Assembly (NCBI GenBank): GCA_032358255.1
Contig: JAULBX010012322.1
Location: forward strand, 39,289 to 103,288
Reading direction: 5' to 3'
Length of the DNA: 64,000 nt
Origin: Heterotrichella gracilis
Taxonomy: Eukaryota; Sar; Xanthophyceae; Tribonematales; Xanthonemataceae
The notes beneath the pieces were generated by a model, which saw only the letters and a list, made by a program, of their open reading frames with translations, was not told the origin of the DNA and searched no databases. This document shows, piece by piece, positions 34,750-47,542 of this stretch. Position 1 is the first letter of the stretch. The number at the start of each line of letters is the position of its first letter. A program made the position numbers and the translations under genes.

Positions 34750-35595
34750 GATCATGGCCATTGTCAATGACTGCCATGATCCTAAGGAACAATCAGTTAA
34801 ATGACTCAGCGATTTAGGGCAGCAGGCCGGCCAGAAAGGCCTTCCTAGGAATGCAATTTTGACAGCTGTAGGATTGAATTTGCCATTTGGTTTGAACCAA
34901 GTGGTACCATGTCCCGTCTATGCAATGAATGATCTGTTACAATTGCAATCATCCACTGAATGAACTTTTCATTAACTCCAGTTGATATCTGGTATGCCAT
35001 ATTGCCGCACATTACCCAGTTTACACAAATTTGCACAAAACTTCAGCCTTGAATGCGTACGCAGTTATTAACCTGTAGATTCAATCTTGCCATTTTTGCG
35101 CAAAATTTGCAACATTGCGCAAGACTCCGTTGACCATCAGACTAAGTTGATGACATTGTGGCAACATCAATGGTTACCGCCGTGCGAGAAATGCAGTGAA
35201 TTTGTACGATGCATCCTACGGCTGCTGGCCCGTTTTAGTATTTCCAGTTGATCAGACAGTCTCAGAGTCTGAGAGTCACTGTGCAAGCATGGAACGCCGC
35301 ATCGAACGGCGTCATCAGCTCTAAATTAGATGCGATTATTTAGATTTATTAAATATCAATCAATTGCAATTCGCAAGCTTTCAGTGAATTAGCCTAGCAA
35401 GACGAACAACTTCAGAATCTGTCCTGTATTACTATCCCACATTAATGTGCGATATGGCATGAAAACAGATATTTTACATGGCTCGCCACTGTTCTACTCA
35501 AACACTGTTTGATCCATACGGTAATACCAGTGCTGAAAATCAACCCTCGGGAAATCAAATGCGCCCTGCATCTGCGCCTGGTACCTGGCACTCGT
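34750..35595. other. Convergent intergenic region LRR gene / Gfo-Idh-MocA
   Basis: AT-rich compared with its flanks. GGATCATGGCCATTGTCAAT followed by TGACTGCCATGATCC at 34749-34783 forms a small inverted repeat just after the LRR stop codon, possibly an RNA 3'-end hairpin. No gene is seen. Confidence 0.45.
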
Positions 35596-38500
35596 TCAAG
35601 CCACCTTTGCTGTTTGAGGTGCATCTGCAGCCTCCAGCACAGCCTTCGTCTCGCGCCTGGGCTTCATACCAGCGGCGCTGTAGATGCTGTCTATTAGTTG
35701 CATGTTGGTGACGGCGTCCCTGGCATCATGCTGCATGCGATCCCGCACCAACTCCTCGCTCCTGCATGTAATACCCACTGTTCAGTGCGATCGCCTATGT
35801 GAGCTGCGCTCACCACACTAGAAAAGATAAGGTTAAAAATCATAATGCCTTTTCTTTCACTTTCACAAAGTCAATAAGGTAATAAGAGCTGCGCTGACCA
35901 CATGTCTACAATCCCCAATTGCAGCAACTCAATGCCAGGATTTCCAATTGCCCCATGGCACTACCACATCTCCATGCCGCGCCAACCCCCAAGACATGAC
36001 ACCTCAATTACACCACTCGCCATCACAACCCCGCGTGCAAACCCCAGTTCCTTAAGACACAATACCGCAATGCAACCGCCTACCCACATGCTGTCAGCAT
36101 GCCCTAGACAGTGCACACCCCAAAACCTACACCTGACAAGAAGGTGTGCCATGCCTCGTCTGTTGAGGGTTCAACTTCAAAGCAAGACCACTAACCATGC
36201 GCCGAGGCTCACCTGTTGGTATTGTGGCCAATAGAGTTAACCCCAAACACTAAACCCTAGGGATGAACCCTAAACAGGTGCATGGCTCACCTGTTTGTGT
36301 CGTGGCCCAGCACCGTCCTCACATCTTGCCGCAAAATCTGAACCCTGTGACCACAACCCTAGGGATGAACCCTAAAACACGTGGCCATGGCTCACCTGTC
36401 TGTGTCGTGGCCCAGCAGCGTCCTCACATCTGAGGCAAACTCCCTGAGCTGGAAGTGGTAGTTGGAGCGCCCGCTGCCGTAGATGCTGTAGCTCCACGGC
36501 TTGGAGGCCAATCCGATGCCCGGCTTGGGGGTGATTTGGAGGCGGTGACCCAGGAAGGGGGCCAGGAAGTTGTTTACTCGCATGGTGGCCCTGCATGGGG
36601 AAGAAGGCAAGGTGCCATATACATTTTGACAGCGACAGCCGGTGCAAGATATGTGGAGCAAACTGCTAGTAAGACTGTCTTGATGGAACGCATGAATTCA
36701 AGTTTTTTTCTTTCAAGTTAACTAGAAACAAAATAAGTCAAGCCTGCTTCACTAAAACACATTTCCATTCGTATTCCTACTCCTTGACATTTATCATTCC
36801 ATGCCACAAATTGACCCACAAGATATGGGCCTTAATCAATAGGAGCGGCGGGGAAATCCTGCAGATTTGGCCAACCCATAATACCACACATTAATCCCTT
36901 TTCAACCACATCCATGCACCCCAGCACCCACCTGTCCCCCTCCACCTCCAGAGCCACATCCGGAACGGGGTCCCCCGCCCCAAAGGCGCAGCGCACAATC
37001 CCCACCGCCCCATCCCCAAACCTCAGCCTGGCCTCCATCTGCCCATCTATGCCCTCGCACCCCTTCTCAGCGACTGCCGTGACGGAGGTGACGGTGGCTG
37101 GCTGGCCCAGGGCGGTGCGCACGGCATGCAGGGCATAGCACCCGGCATCCATCATGGCCCCGCCTGCACACGCAGCCATATACGCCAGGTCTTGGTGGCA
37201 GGTCCCAAGCGGGGTGGTGCATCGTGCATGGTGCATGCAGGAAGGCACATGTGTGGCAGCGATTGTGTATGTACGGACAGCGGGCATGTTTGGAGGCATG
37301 TTGCATCTGCTCAAAACAGAAGCCAACCCATGCCATCATGGTGATGCGTTCCAGCACTTTGAACGGGCATACCGCCACCCATGCAATCGTGGACACATCA
37401 CCACAAGCATACACACATTACCCAGCTTAATACCAACTCTCAGCTAACCCCGCAACAGGCTCCCCATGCCGCATGGCAGCTCCTCCCCCATGTTTAATCC
37501 CCCCTGCACCCTGGTCCCACGCACCCGCCAGGTGTGGGATGTATCGTATGTTGGTGCCCTTGTCCAGGTGGAACCACTTGGGGAACACCACGTTGGCCTG
37601 CGCACGCACAACCCTGCCTAGGGTTCCCGAGTTGACCACCGCGACCACGTGGCGCATCAGGGGGTGGTACTTGTAGTGCATGGCTTCCCTGCACACCAGG
37701 CCCTGCTGCCTGGCAACTTTCTGCACCCTGCACAAATGGGGGAACCGGAAAATCAGCAAAGTTGGGAGGAGGTACTTCCAGGGTGGGTGCAGCAAGTGAA
37801 GCCCCACGCATTAGGGTTTGCATGTGGGGTTTCCATGTAGGGTTTCAGCAGGGCGAGCCTAGACACCAGGGTTTTCATGTGTAGGGCTCAACCGGGAGGA
37901 GCCCACACACTAGGGTCTTCATTTTAGGGTTTCAGATTTCTGCACGCAGACCCGGATAAGCCTCTGTCCCACAATGGGAACTGCCTTCCTCCCACCTTTC
38001 AGCTTCCTTTGCATTTGCTGCAAATGGCTTCTCACACAGCACGTGCTTGCCTGCCTTGAGCGCCTTCTCGGACCACTCCCCGTGCAGCCCGTTGGGCAGG
38101 CCGATGTACACTGCCTGCACGCTACTGTCCTGCAGCAAGTCCTCGTAGCTGCCATAGGATGTGCTGATCCTGAACAATGAATCAGCCGCAGTGGGTAGCT
38201 GTTTTTGCTTTCGTCAATTGCTTTCGTTACAGAGGTGTTGCTGATCATGCCCCATAATTCCACATGAGAGTCGGGGATATGAAGAGTTCCGGATTAGAAG
38301 TTTGTTGGCTGCTGTGGCCAGCGTGCATCTGTCATGGAACAGCTAACGAATGGCATAGTGGGTAGGCTGGATATGAAGTCACAAAGGCCACTACAAGTGC
38401 GCATAATACTCTGCAAGTGCCAATAATAATTATTTGTTTGTTGCTGTGCACCCAACTGCTGCTGATATGGTTGCTCAAGCATGCGACTGTGCCATGGTTG

Positions 38501-39065
38501 TCGTTTATGCTATTGCCCACCTGTGTGTTTTGGCATATGCCTTTGCCTTGCGTCCGTCCCTTGCTGCCACCGCTGCCACCTCCACCTCCCTCAGCTGCCT
38601 GGTGGGCCACACGATGGCATAGGTGGCCACCTGAACCAGTAAGTCACGTCAGGAACTTGACTGTTTTGTAGTCCATACGCACAAACGCACTGAGACGTGT
38701 GTTTGGTATACAGCTTAGCAATGCCTTTAGGTTATGAGATGCTGGCCATGGTGATCCACGCAAGTAATGCCCCAGCATACATACCCAGAAAGGCATTGAA
38801 GCACGTGGATGTGCACAGTGTAGGTGTTGGCAAAGGCTATTGCCCACAGCATGCTGCACAGTTCCAGCTATGCACATTGGCCCACTGAGCACGCACCCAC
38901 CAACCCACCCATGCAGTACCCGCCCACCACCCACCCACCCACCTGTGAAGCACCCAGAAGTCCGATGCGCAAGGGTTGGTCGCACTTCTCCACAGGTTTC
39001 TCGAGGGGCAGGAACTGGAGCAGGCGCTGGAGCACGTTCACCATGGGTGCTGGTGTCAAACCCAC
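35596..39065 (-). CDS. Gfo/Idh/MocA-family NAD(P)-dependent oxidoreductase
   Basis: Seven exons on the minus strand: 39065-38943, 38630-38521, 38169-37996, ~37737-37525, 37163-36932, 36590-36396 and 35761-35596. The Rossmann fold opens with IGLLGASQVATYAIVWP and continues VAAVAARDGRKAKAYAKTH, YGSYEDLLQDSSVQAVYIGL and the family signature ALKAGKHVLCEKPFAAN, whose EKP lysine is catalytic. The C-terminal half has YHPLMRHVVAVVNSGTLGRV, GGAMMDAGCYALHAVR (the substrate-side D-x-x-x-Y/H region) and NMQLIDSIYSAAGMKPR. Such enzymes oxidise or reduce sugars, inositols or dihydrodiols; the substrate cannot be told. The start ATG could be 39065 or the next one at ~39044; no targeting peptide is obvious. 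It shares a divergent promoter with NUP88. The sixth exon's donor end is repeated three times. Confidence 0.92.
36188..36435 (-). repeat. Threefold exon-edge duplication, Gfo/Idh/MocA exon ending 36396
   Basis: The exon end CTGGGCCACGACACAGACAG plus donor GTGAGCCATGG (36378-36435) recurs at about 36283-36337 (CTGGGCCACGACACAAACAG) and, more decayed, at 36190-36228 (TTGGCCACAATACCAACAG). All are on the intron side, and the copies are separated by gene-sense TTTAGGG/CCTAGGG motifs. Each copy keeps GTGAGCC. Confidence 0.95.
37800..37935 (-). repeat. Telomere-like degenerate repeats in Gfo/Idh/MocA intron
   Basis: Several TAGGGTTT(C/G)CATGT-type units occur on the plus strand (CCCTAAA sense for the gene). 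They look like a decayed array with a period near 50 bases. Confidence 0.7.
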
Positions 39066-39750
39066 CTCTGGGTCCCCCTGTATCTAGTCCCCCTAGTACA
39101 GCTCAGCGCGCCTCAGCACAGACCTTGCCACAGCATCATAACACTACCCCTTAATAGTAAGTACTGCAACGCTGCTTTTTTGAAGTTACAACAGTACTTT
39201 GTGGTCAATGCCGGAGGAGAAAGGTCTGATAGAATATTTTGTGGGCATGTGCCATGCCGGAGAATGGGCTACCTGAAACTAGCACGCCAGCCAGTAGATC
39301 ACAAACCAGTGCTGTCGACGATATCACTTGTCCCTTGTGTGTGGCGTCTGTCACGGAAGATCGGCTGCTTGCTTCTTGAAGACGCTTGGGACCTCGCCCT
39401 GCGTATGTAGGCTAAGATAACATTCGAGCTGAACGGGCAAGTTGGCATTGAACTCGGCAAACGTGCAGGGCGCACTCAAAGCGAACCCTCCACAGTGCTG
39501 GTGCGCATAGCTTTTACACTAAACTAGGCGCGCTATTATTACCGCTGGTGCCAGTAGTTGACGGTCAGTTTAGGACGAGGCAACTTGCCCATGTTGACTA
39601 CCACACCCGCTCCCATACAGCCTACTATCACGCGTGCAACTCAGCACACGTTGCAGGCAACTCTCACCCGGTGCAACCTCCGCAACTGCACCTGAATATC
39701 AGCGCCATGGTACGTGGTTAACCCGTGCTATGACCTGAGCTCGACGAGCC
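39066..39750. promoter_or_regulatory. Divergent promoter region Gfo-Idh-MocA / NUP88
   Basis: About 690 bases lie between the two start codons. No TATA box or recognised element is seen; the divergent layout is the only support. Confidence 0.35.
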
Positions 39751-42700
39751 ATGGATGAACTCTTCAAAGGGGTGCGCACGGAGGAGGCAGCAGCAACCAA
39801 CTTGCTGTCCTACGTCGACAACGGAAGACTGTAAGTGATTGGTGTGGCTTCGCACGCCGCGTTTTGCCCACATCTTGCATACTTACATATGCATGCATAC
39901 GCTGCAATCTTGGGAGCCAAGGACATGCATGCATATGCAAAACGGGGGGAATGGGCCACGGTTGCACAAGCTTGCAAGTATTTAGAGGCACCACATCATG
40001 GTCAGCATATGCAAGAGCCAGTCTGACTCACCAATGCCATGGCGCACAAGACCTAGTCTGCACCTTGTTTATGCAACAAGATGGCCCGCAGGTATGTTGC
40101 TGGGTCTGACGGCAAGCTTCGCTCGGCAGACATCAGGCAGCAGCTCCTTAGTGGCACCTGGTCAAAGGTAGGTTCACTGGCCTTGGGCCCTTGTTCCCTG
40201 TCCTGCCCAGCACGCACCCGCACCTCTCGTGCTTGTGTTCCCTATGGTACATAGCAACCAAAGATCTTAATCGCGTGGGTTCCAGCAGTACAACCAGTTT
40301 CACGTTTGCACAGCTTGCGCCACTCTACTCTGTCATGGCAGGTTTTCTACTATTTGCGAACTTTCAAGCATTCAAGATGTGCAGTAAATACCACCGCAGT
40401 TTGGTGGCTGTATACGCTATACTGCCAGGCCATTACACACACAAACCACAGCACACACATGTTAAAGGTTTTTGTGCTGCAGGCGCCGTCAGGGCAGGCT
40501 GCTGCCCCGCCCGCCGTTCAGTGCATCTTCCCCAAACCCTCGCTAGGGTTCAGCATCGAGCAGCTGGTGGTCAGCCCTAGTGGCGCGCACGCGGCTGTGC
40601 TGGGACACAGGGACAAGGTGAGGGTGCAGGATGCAAATGTGGGAGTGGAGGATTTGGGATTCTCAGGCCACAGGGCAAGGCGTCTGTGCATATCTACGTC
40701 TGGTTTAGGGTTTAGGGTTTATAGACTTCTAGTGTTAATTGGCCAACGGGACAAGGCATGGCCATAGGACTGGAATCTCAAGTCTCCATGCTCATCGGCA
40801 CTGTGCCTTTTGCACCTGGACATCCATGCACCCGCCCTTTCAGCCCCCGTCGCGAGTTTGCCCATCGCCCGTGCGTTTCGAGGACAACTTCATCTCAGTG
40901 CGATAATTCCTGAAAGGGCAAAAATCAATCTTCGGGCCAACCTCTGGCCCCCCCTTGCAGGATGGCGAGATAGCTGCCCTGGCAGTGCTTGACCTCGCCA
41001 GCGCCTCCCCAGGCCGCCAGCCCGCCTCCCCTGCATCGCTTCAGTGTGACAGCTACCTGGTGGAGCCCGACCTGTTCAGCAGCAGGAGGGGGCTTAGGGT
41101 ACTACAGGTGAGAGGGGAGGAATACCAGAACAGGATGCTCGTGCATTCCCTGCTTCTACTTCTTTGTGTCATATGGGACGCATAATGCTGCGGCATGTCT
41201 CCCCAGGCTTGGAACCATTGCCATGGTACACCACCTTGTTCACATGCATGGTTCACCCAGACCATGTGTGCCCGACATGTGTCAAGCTGGAATCCCACAT
41301 GCGCCTGACTTCTTGGGGATTCGCAGGTCTCCTGGCATCCCCACTCGGATGCCCACCTGGCGGTACTCACCTCCGACAACCTGTTTCGCCTGTACCACGT
41401 CAGGGACCTCTCAATACCAGTGAGTGATTGGGGACCTATTTATAGTTTCTAATTCTGTTGTCTTTGCATGACCACACCACATCCTCATGTCAGGACTGGC
41501 GCTGAAGTAGGGGTGGTGGGGAGCACTCAACAAAATACATGTTTAGTATGATAAAAACAAGTATTCGTGCTACCTGCAAATTGTAATGGTGTCAGATTGC
41601 CTCGTAATACATGCAAGTGGTAGTAGTATTCCTTTCTAGGACTGATATATGCTGCACAGACCCAATTCCTTTGCCGGTTGCCTTGCCTGTCAACTCCCGC
41701 ACTGTTGGGCCTGGCTCACCCGCTGGCAGCGCCTGTCACATGCGGCACTGTTTCACCTGGCACACCGCTGACAACGCCTTTGTGGTGGTCCGCAGGAGCA
41801 GAGGTTTGAGCTGTCGCTCAAGGGGCGTGCAGGGTTTGGCGTGGATGGGGTCGGCCGCAGGGCGGTCTCATTCGCCTTTGGAGCGCCACACCTATGGTGC
41901 GCTGCCACCGCCACCACTACCACTGCCAGTACCATCACTACCACTAACAGCATCATCACCACCACCAACAACCTAGCCACCATTGTGTGTTCCCTGCACT
42001 CTTGGTCACAAGCATGACTCTCTAAACAGTATGCTCATATTGTCATTTCACCCCTGTGCAGGGAGCGCTTCACTGTGTATTTCCTCACCAGCGATGGGTC
42101 CATTTTCTTCCTGTGCCCTGTGGCGCCATTTGGTACGCACACCCTGGCACCCCTTGTGCAAGCAGCGGCCTCTAGCGCACAGCAAACTGCCACACCCAAG
42201 TGCAGCACATGCCATGCCACCGCGGACCATGCGAATGATTAAAAGCTTGCCACTGTTTTATATACCCACGTGCAAGTCTTCGTAATTTAAACACATTGTG
42301 CAGAGCATCCACGGCGCTGCTGACACTTCTCAAAATTGGCATCATCCCCAGCGGTGCTTATGGTGTATTCCCCTTGTGCCAGGTGGCGCCTGCCCCTCAG
42401 CCGCTGCCCGCCACCTGCTATCCGCGTGCCAGGATGCCCCTGAAGAGGAGTTTGACCAAAACGCAGTGGCCTGGTTACAGCAGGTGCGCAGCGTTGGGGC
42501 TATGCTGGATAGGGTTCACGGGTTGCCGGATCCCTGACACTAACATAATCAGTAAATGGTTGCAAAGCCTGCTCAGGTTGTGCCCTCCTTGGGTAGGAGA
42601 CCTTTTGACCAGAAGGAGCAGTGCCTACCCCTTGGTTCACCCCTCTAGCAGAAGGACAGGCTGTGCAGATACTGATAGCATTTACTGAAACATCATTGAA

Positions 42701-45700
42701 CAAGTTGTGAAGAAACTTGCTATTTGTATATTGCAGGCGCTGCGGACCTCCTTCCGGCAACACACACTCCTCCTGACAGTCAAAGTGCAAACCCATAAAT
42801 ATCATCTCTATGATTTTGTGCAGGCGCTGCCCACCTCCCTCCCCTCTCCCTCCGGCGACACCCACTCCCCCTTGACAGCCGTGGTGCGCACCCGCCCACA
42901 TGCGCTGGACCAACACGTGCCCGCGCTGGTGGGGCCCATGCACGTGGCGGCGCCAGTGGGGGCAAGGGGAGATGATGATGAAGAGGAGGGGGTGAACATT
43001 ACTCGGCTGCGCGGGGATGGGGAGGATGCGGCGTGTGCGATTGAAAGCACCCGGTGGGTTTGTGCCTGGCACGATGTCATGTGTCTGGCACGCTGTGAGA
43101 CCTAACCACCTCATTAATCATATTACCTACATAGGCATGGACATAGACATATGCCACTCCCCATGCACCCATGTACATCACAGGGCTGTGCCACCAGCTG
43201 CCACGGCATGTGCGTGCCATCCTCTCTTTCCCTCGTGAACTACAGATGATGTAGCTCTAGGGTGAAACCCTGGACCTTCTCGCTTTACCCTTGATACCCA
43301 TCACATGCCCAGATTTGGAGGCTCCTCCAAGCCCCCACAAACACATGCACAATCAATTCAGCAGCACATTAACCCTTGCTGAAACCGCAGGTATGGCAAC
43401 GGGGCCTCCGCACTGGCAGTGGCCACCGCCAGTGGCCTGGTGGGTGGCTACCTGCTGGCTGACGACATCTTCCCGGTGTGGGCGGAGGCATCCCCGCAGT
43501 GCATCACCCAGGGATTCGACATCCTGGCGGTGAAATCCCGAATCCCCGTGGATTCCAGCATCTCCCCGTCGCTGCTGCTGCTGGATGCGGTGGATCTGCA
43601 GCTGGCAGGGGGAGCGGTGGGGGGTGGGGATGAGGGAGGGGAGGGGGTGCAGCCTCCCCGGCTGGTGTGGGACACAGCGGCCAAGGAGCGCCTGTACTGC
43701 TGCCACAGCCGAGGTGAGGAAACCCTAATACGCGAACCCTAGAACAGGGACAAGGCGGGGAGAGAACCCTAACATGTGAACTCTTTAAAACAGGGAGGAA
43801 ACCCTAACATGGTGAAGGAGGCGGAGAATGCTGGGTGCTGTGCCATACGTGGCCCCACATGTGCTTCAATACCCTCCGCATGCAGTAGGTATACCCCCTG
43901 TGGTGCTCATGAGGCTACAGCTTGGATTCTTCCTTTGTGATTGTCATTATCTGCCACCCCTCCGCTCCCATGTGACTCACATGCTGCCACCTGGCAGGTG
44001 TGCACGCGGTGACGCTGAGGTGGCTGCCTGTGCTGGCGGACCACCTGCAGGGGGGGCAAGGGGAGGGGGATGTGGCGGCCAGGGGGGTGCCCGCCCTGCC
44101 CCCACCCCTGATGGAGGAGCTGCAGGCGTCACGCGCAAGGGTCGTGGGTGCGTGCAGGGTTATTTGGGGTTTAGGATTTAGGGTCTTAGAAATGTCTTTG
44201 CCCTCGCCCTGGTGGAGGAGCTGCAGTCGTTGAGCACAAAGGTTGTGGGTGCATGCAGGGTGTTTGCGGTTTGCAGGGTGTACGCTATTTTTGACCCCGG
44301 ACATGCATACACAAGGGGGGTAATTTGTAATTTCCAGGTAATACAATTCACCCCCACCCTAATCCATGCCCCACCCCGCGACGCAGGTGCTGCGGCTGTG
44401 GGTGACCCCCTGTCAGGCACTGCGGTGGTGACTGTGACTGCAACAGGGGTGGCTTCCTGCCTGTGGCCGAGGCGAATGGGTGCAGAGGGGGGTGCAGAAG
44501 GGGGGTTGGAGGGGCACGAGGGGGCGCCCTCTCCCCGGCAGGCCAAGGCTGCGGAGGAGGTGGCGGCACAGGTGGGGTGGCAGTGCCTGGGGAGGGCCTT
44601 TTCCACCCTTCATGTTAGTATCTACACTCTGCATGCAGGGAAACGGGCAAACCGCCGGCTTGCATCATTGTGTTCAATCGGAGGAAGTGATGCATAGATC
44701 AGCAGCGCAGCACCCAAACAATGCTTGGAACACCACCCCCTCACCACTGCCACATCAAGCCCAGTGCCACCCACCCTAAACCCTAAACCAAACCCTTATC
44801 ACGTCACCGCAGGTGGACGTGCTGTATGGCGAGGTCCTGCGCGGCCCCCGGCCCCTGTCCCTGCCAGCCCCCCCCTCTTCTCCCCTGGGCTCGGGCGACC
44901 CCGAGGGCCAGCGGCGCCTCAACACCTGCGTGGAGCTGCTGCGCTCCAAGCACGTGGAGTTCATACACCAGGCGCACCACGACCTCACACAGGTGGGTAG
45001 GGTTTAGGGTTAATGTGGGGTATAGGTCATTGGACATTCGCATGGAAATTACCTGCCAGGCCTCATGGGTGGGTTGTGGGAAGCAGGGTGGGTGGGGCCA
45101 CTGCCCCATTTCATTCTCACCCCAGTTGCCAATTCATCCAACCTCTGCCACCAACACCCCCCTCCAACCCCCATGGGACCCTCCATAAATCACTCTAACT
45201 CCCCCTCGTCACACCCACCCCACTCCAGCGCCTGGAGGACATGCAGCGGGAAGCCGCCTCCCAGGTCACCCGCGCCTCCCGCCTGAGCGCCCGCCTGAAC
45301 GCAGCGCTGGAGCGCAACGCGGCCATTGCAGCGCGCACCGCCCACGCTGCCGACCTGCACGACAACCTGTCGCAGCGCCTGCGGCTGCTGACCGAGGTGC
45401 AGTGACATACCAGTACATGCCTTATTGTTATGCAGTCAAATCAAAGCACTTCCCATGGCTTTTTCTTGAAATTAACAAGGGCCAATTGCTTTGTGTGTGT
45501 TTCCAGCCACGATGATTAGGTGGCGCTGACTTGGACGTCTTGCTTAACAATGCTACTAGTATATGTCATTGTAATTGTATGATGTTATTCGTTGTTTATT
45601 TTGCTGCCATTACACACGGTGCGCTGGAGCGCATGTTGGTTACCAACCAACCAATGTATGGTTGTAGAAAATGATTATTGTCGGTGCAGGTGCACTGGTC

Positions 45701-46274
45701 GATGCCGCGGCCTGGCGGCGAGGCGGAGCGGGTCCTGCGGGAGGTCCAGCTGCCGGCGCTTGAGGGTGCATGCCAGCAGTTGGAGCGGGACGTGGAGGTG
45801 AGGCAGGGCCATGGGGTGAAGAGCGTCAGGGTTTTGAGTGCAAATTTGTTGGGAGGAAACCCTAACCCTGGGTGAAGCGCTTGATTGTGGAGCAGGTGGT
45901 CAAGGTTATTCGGCACAGGGTGCGCAGCCCTTCATATACGGTATTTCAGCATGAGGTGGGCCAGGTTGTGTGTCACGTGTGGTGTCCTGCACGCAGAGTC
46001 TACAACCGGATTGCTCACACTGGGTTTTGCCAATCCTAATTGTCATTGTTGCGCGCAGGACCTGCAGTCAAGGCTGGATGCGCTGCACAGCCAGTCGGGC
46101 CCGCAGGCGTCGCCGCTGCGCGCCGCGCCGCTGCGCATCGCGCCGCCGCAGATGCGCGCCATGCGCGAGGCGCTTGCCGAGCAGACGCAGCTCATCCGCA
46201 CCTGCCTCACCAAGCTGAGCTTGGCGGAGACGGCGGTGGCGCGCCATGCGGGGGACGTGCCGCTGCTGGCCTAG
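39751..46274 (+). CDS. NUP88: Nucleoporin NUP88 (MOS7-like)
   Basis: NUP88 sits on the cytoplasmic face of the nuclear pore with NUP214/NUP62 and acts in export. The first exons are 39751-39830 (MDELFKGVRTEEAAATNLLS), 40092-40167 and 40483-40617 (FSIEQLVVSPSGAHAAVLGH, a beta-propeller blade). Then come 40961-41107, 41327-41419 (VSWHPHSDAHLAVLTSDNLF), ~41795-41889, ~42061-42133 (FTVYFLTSDGSIFFLCPV), ~42383-42482, 42823-43053, ~43391-43714, ~43999-44159 and further exons to a stop at 46272-46274. The WHP..HLAVLTSDN and YFLTSDGSIFFLCP motifs are typical of the NUP88 propeller. From ~44815 the protein becomes helical and coiled-coil (VDVLYGEVLRG, RLEDMQREAASQVTRASRLS, MREALAEQTQLIRTCLTKL), as in NUP88. 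A few middle exon borders are approximate. Two exon edges are duplicated. Confidence 0.88.
42731..42902 (+). repeat. Exon-edge duplication, 5' edge of NUP88 exon 42823-43053
   Basis: The acceptor and ~70 coding bases at 42818-42902 (TGCAGGCGCTGCCCACCTCC...CCCTTGACAGCCGTGGTGCG) are matched upstream at 42731-42792 (TGCAGGCGCTGCGGACCTCC...CTCCTGACAGTCAAAGTGC). The upstream copy keeps the acceptor. Confidence 0.88.
44098..44272 (+). repeat. Exon-edge duplication, 3' edge of NUP88 exon ending ~44159
   Basis: TGGAGGAGCTGCAGGCGTCA...GTCGTGGGTGCGTGCAGGGT (44110-44160) recurs at 44212-44262 as TGGAGGAGCTGCAGTCGTTG...GTTGTGGGTGCATGCAGGGT. GGGGTTTAGGATTTAGGG lies between the copies. The second copy still encodes EELQSLSTKVVGACR. 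Confidence 0.93.
44990..45020 (+). repeat. Telomere-like repeat directly at a NUP88 splice donor
   Basis: The donor after HHDLTQ reads CAG then GTGGGTAGGGTTTAGGG, so the telomere-like motif begins within six bases of the 5' splice site. Confidence 0.85.
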
Positions 46275-47450
46275 GTGGCGTGGCATCTGGATTGTGTGGG
46301 GGAGTGTGCTGCTGCGGGCCTGGGTGGCGCGGCATGCGGAGCGGGGAAGTGTGGTGGCGGGAATGGTGCTTGGGGTGGCGGGGCGGCAGGGGCCAGTGCG
46401 GTGGGGGGAACATGGGGGCCTCTTGCAGGTTGGTGGCAGGGCAAGCAGGGATTATGGTGGTTTGGAAGTGGAGTGGGCTATCTTGGGCAGTGCTTTGGGA
46501 GGCGGCAGTGTGATTTCTGGGTGCCTGATGGCTGATGGGTGCCTTATGGTTCACACCATATTGGCAGACCGCCTGCCGTGCGCATTCTCCCATGATGATG
46601 CATTGCACCCATCGCCCCGACAGGAATGCTTTGTGGTTTTTACCAGTTATCCGCCTTGCTGCTCAGTGGCTTGACTAGGCAACGTTGCTCGGCGGCTGTT
46701 GGGCACATTTCAAATGGGCATGTAGTGTAACTACTCTTTGTGCGCCATGATTGCGCCTCTCTTATTGGCAGGGACTGTCCAGCCATAGCATTGCGCACAC
46801 TGGCCAAGTTTGAATTCATATCACCATGCACCTTGCTCGCACCACCTGCTTGCTGCACACCACTGCCAGGTATCACGGTATGTGATAGAGATGAAGGCCA
46901 TGACCATCGAGGCTGCTTCCTCAGAGCAAAGTGCTTTTTTAAAGCAATACAGAAACGCTTTTACAGCGCAAACCTACAACAAACGTCCGCCAAACCTACT
47001 ACCGGATCACTGACTCATGTCCGCAGAAAGGGTTTTGGAGGGCTCTTTTTACGTCACAAAAGTGTCCAGTCGCTGATCATTTCTGATGATGTTAGATGGG
47101 CCATCTTATCATCTCTGGCTCATTTTGGCCCCAATCTGCACGGTCAATGATTAGACTGGACTGATCCAACAGGCAGATTACATCAAAACCCCACTCGATG
47201 ATGATATCCAGATCCCAAACGGTATCCGCCCTCCCACCATTGCCACGCAATTCCCACCCTTTCCCGGTGGGCTGGTGTCCGTCCGCACTGGAAATTGATA
47301 AAAGCCCATCCATCTTCCCCCAAAAATGCGCTCCCTTTTTGGTCGAAAGGTCCGCGGTCCGATGCCAGGTCAGCACCTATCTCATCCATCGGCTGGGATC
47401 TCTGCATTCCTGGACCGCAGCTGGTCCCGACGGCAAACGGTTTGGTGCTG
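46275..47450. other. Intergenic NUP88 to RBCS
   Basis: G-rich for the first ~250 bases, then mixed. No gene or transposon remnant is recognised. The last few hundred bases probably belong to the RBCS promoter. Confidence 0.45.
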
Positions 47451-47542
47451 CTTGCACGCATATTTAGACAGCCAGCAGCAGAGTTGCGCCACCTTTCCCT
47501 TTGTCTTCTCTTGTGGCTTGCCTGAACCCACACCTGAACACA
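47451..47542 (+). promoter_or_regulatory. RBCS core promoter and 5' UTR
   Basis: TATTTAGA at 47461-47468, about 75 bases before the ATG, is a plausible TATA-type element that would place transcription start near 47490 and give a ~50-base leader. Confidence 0.5.
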
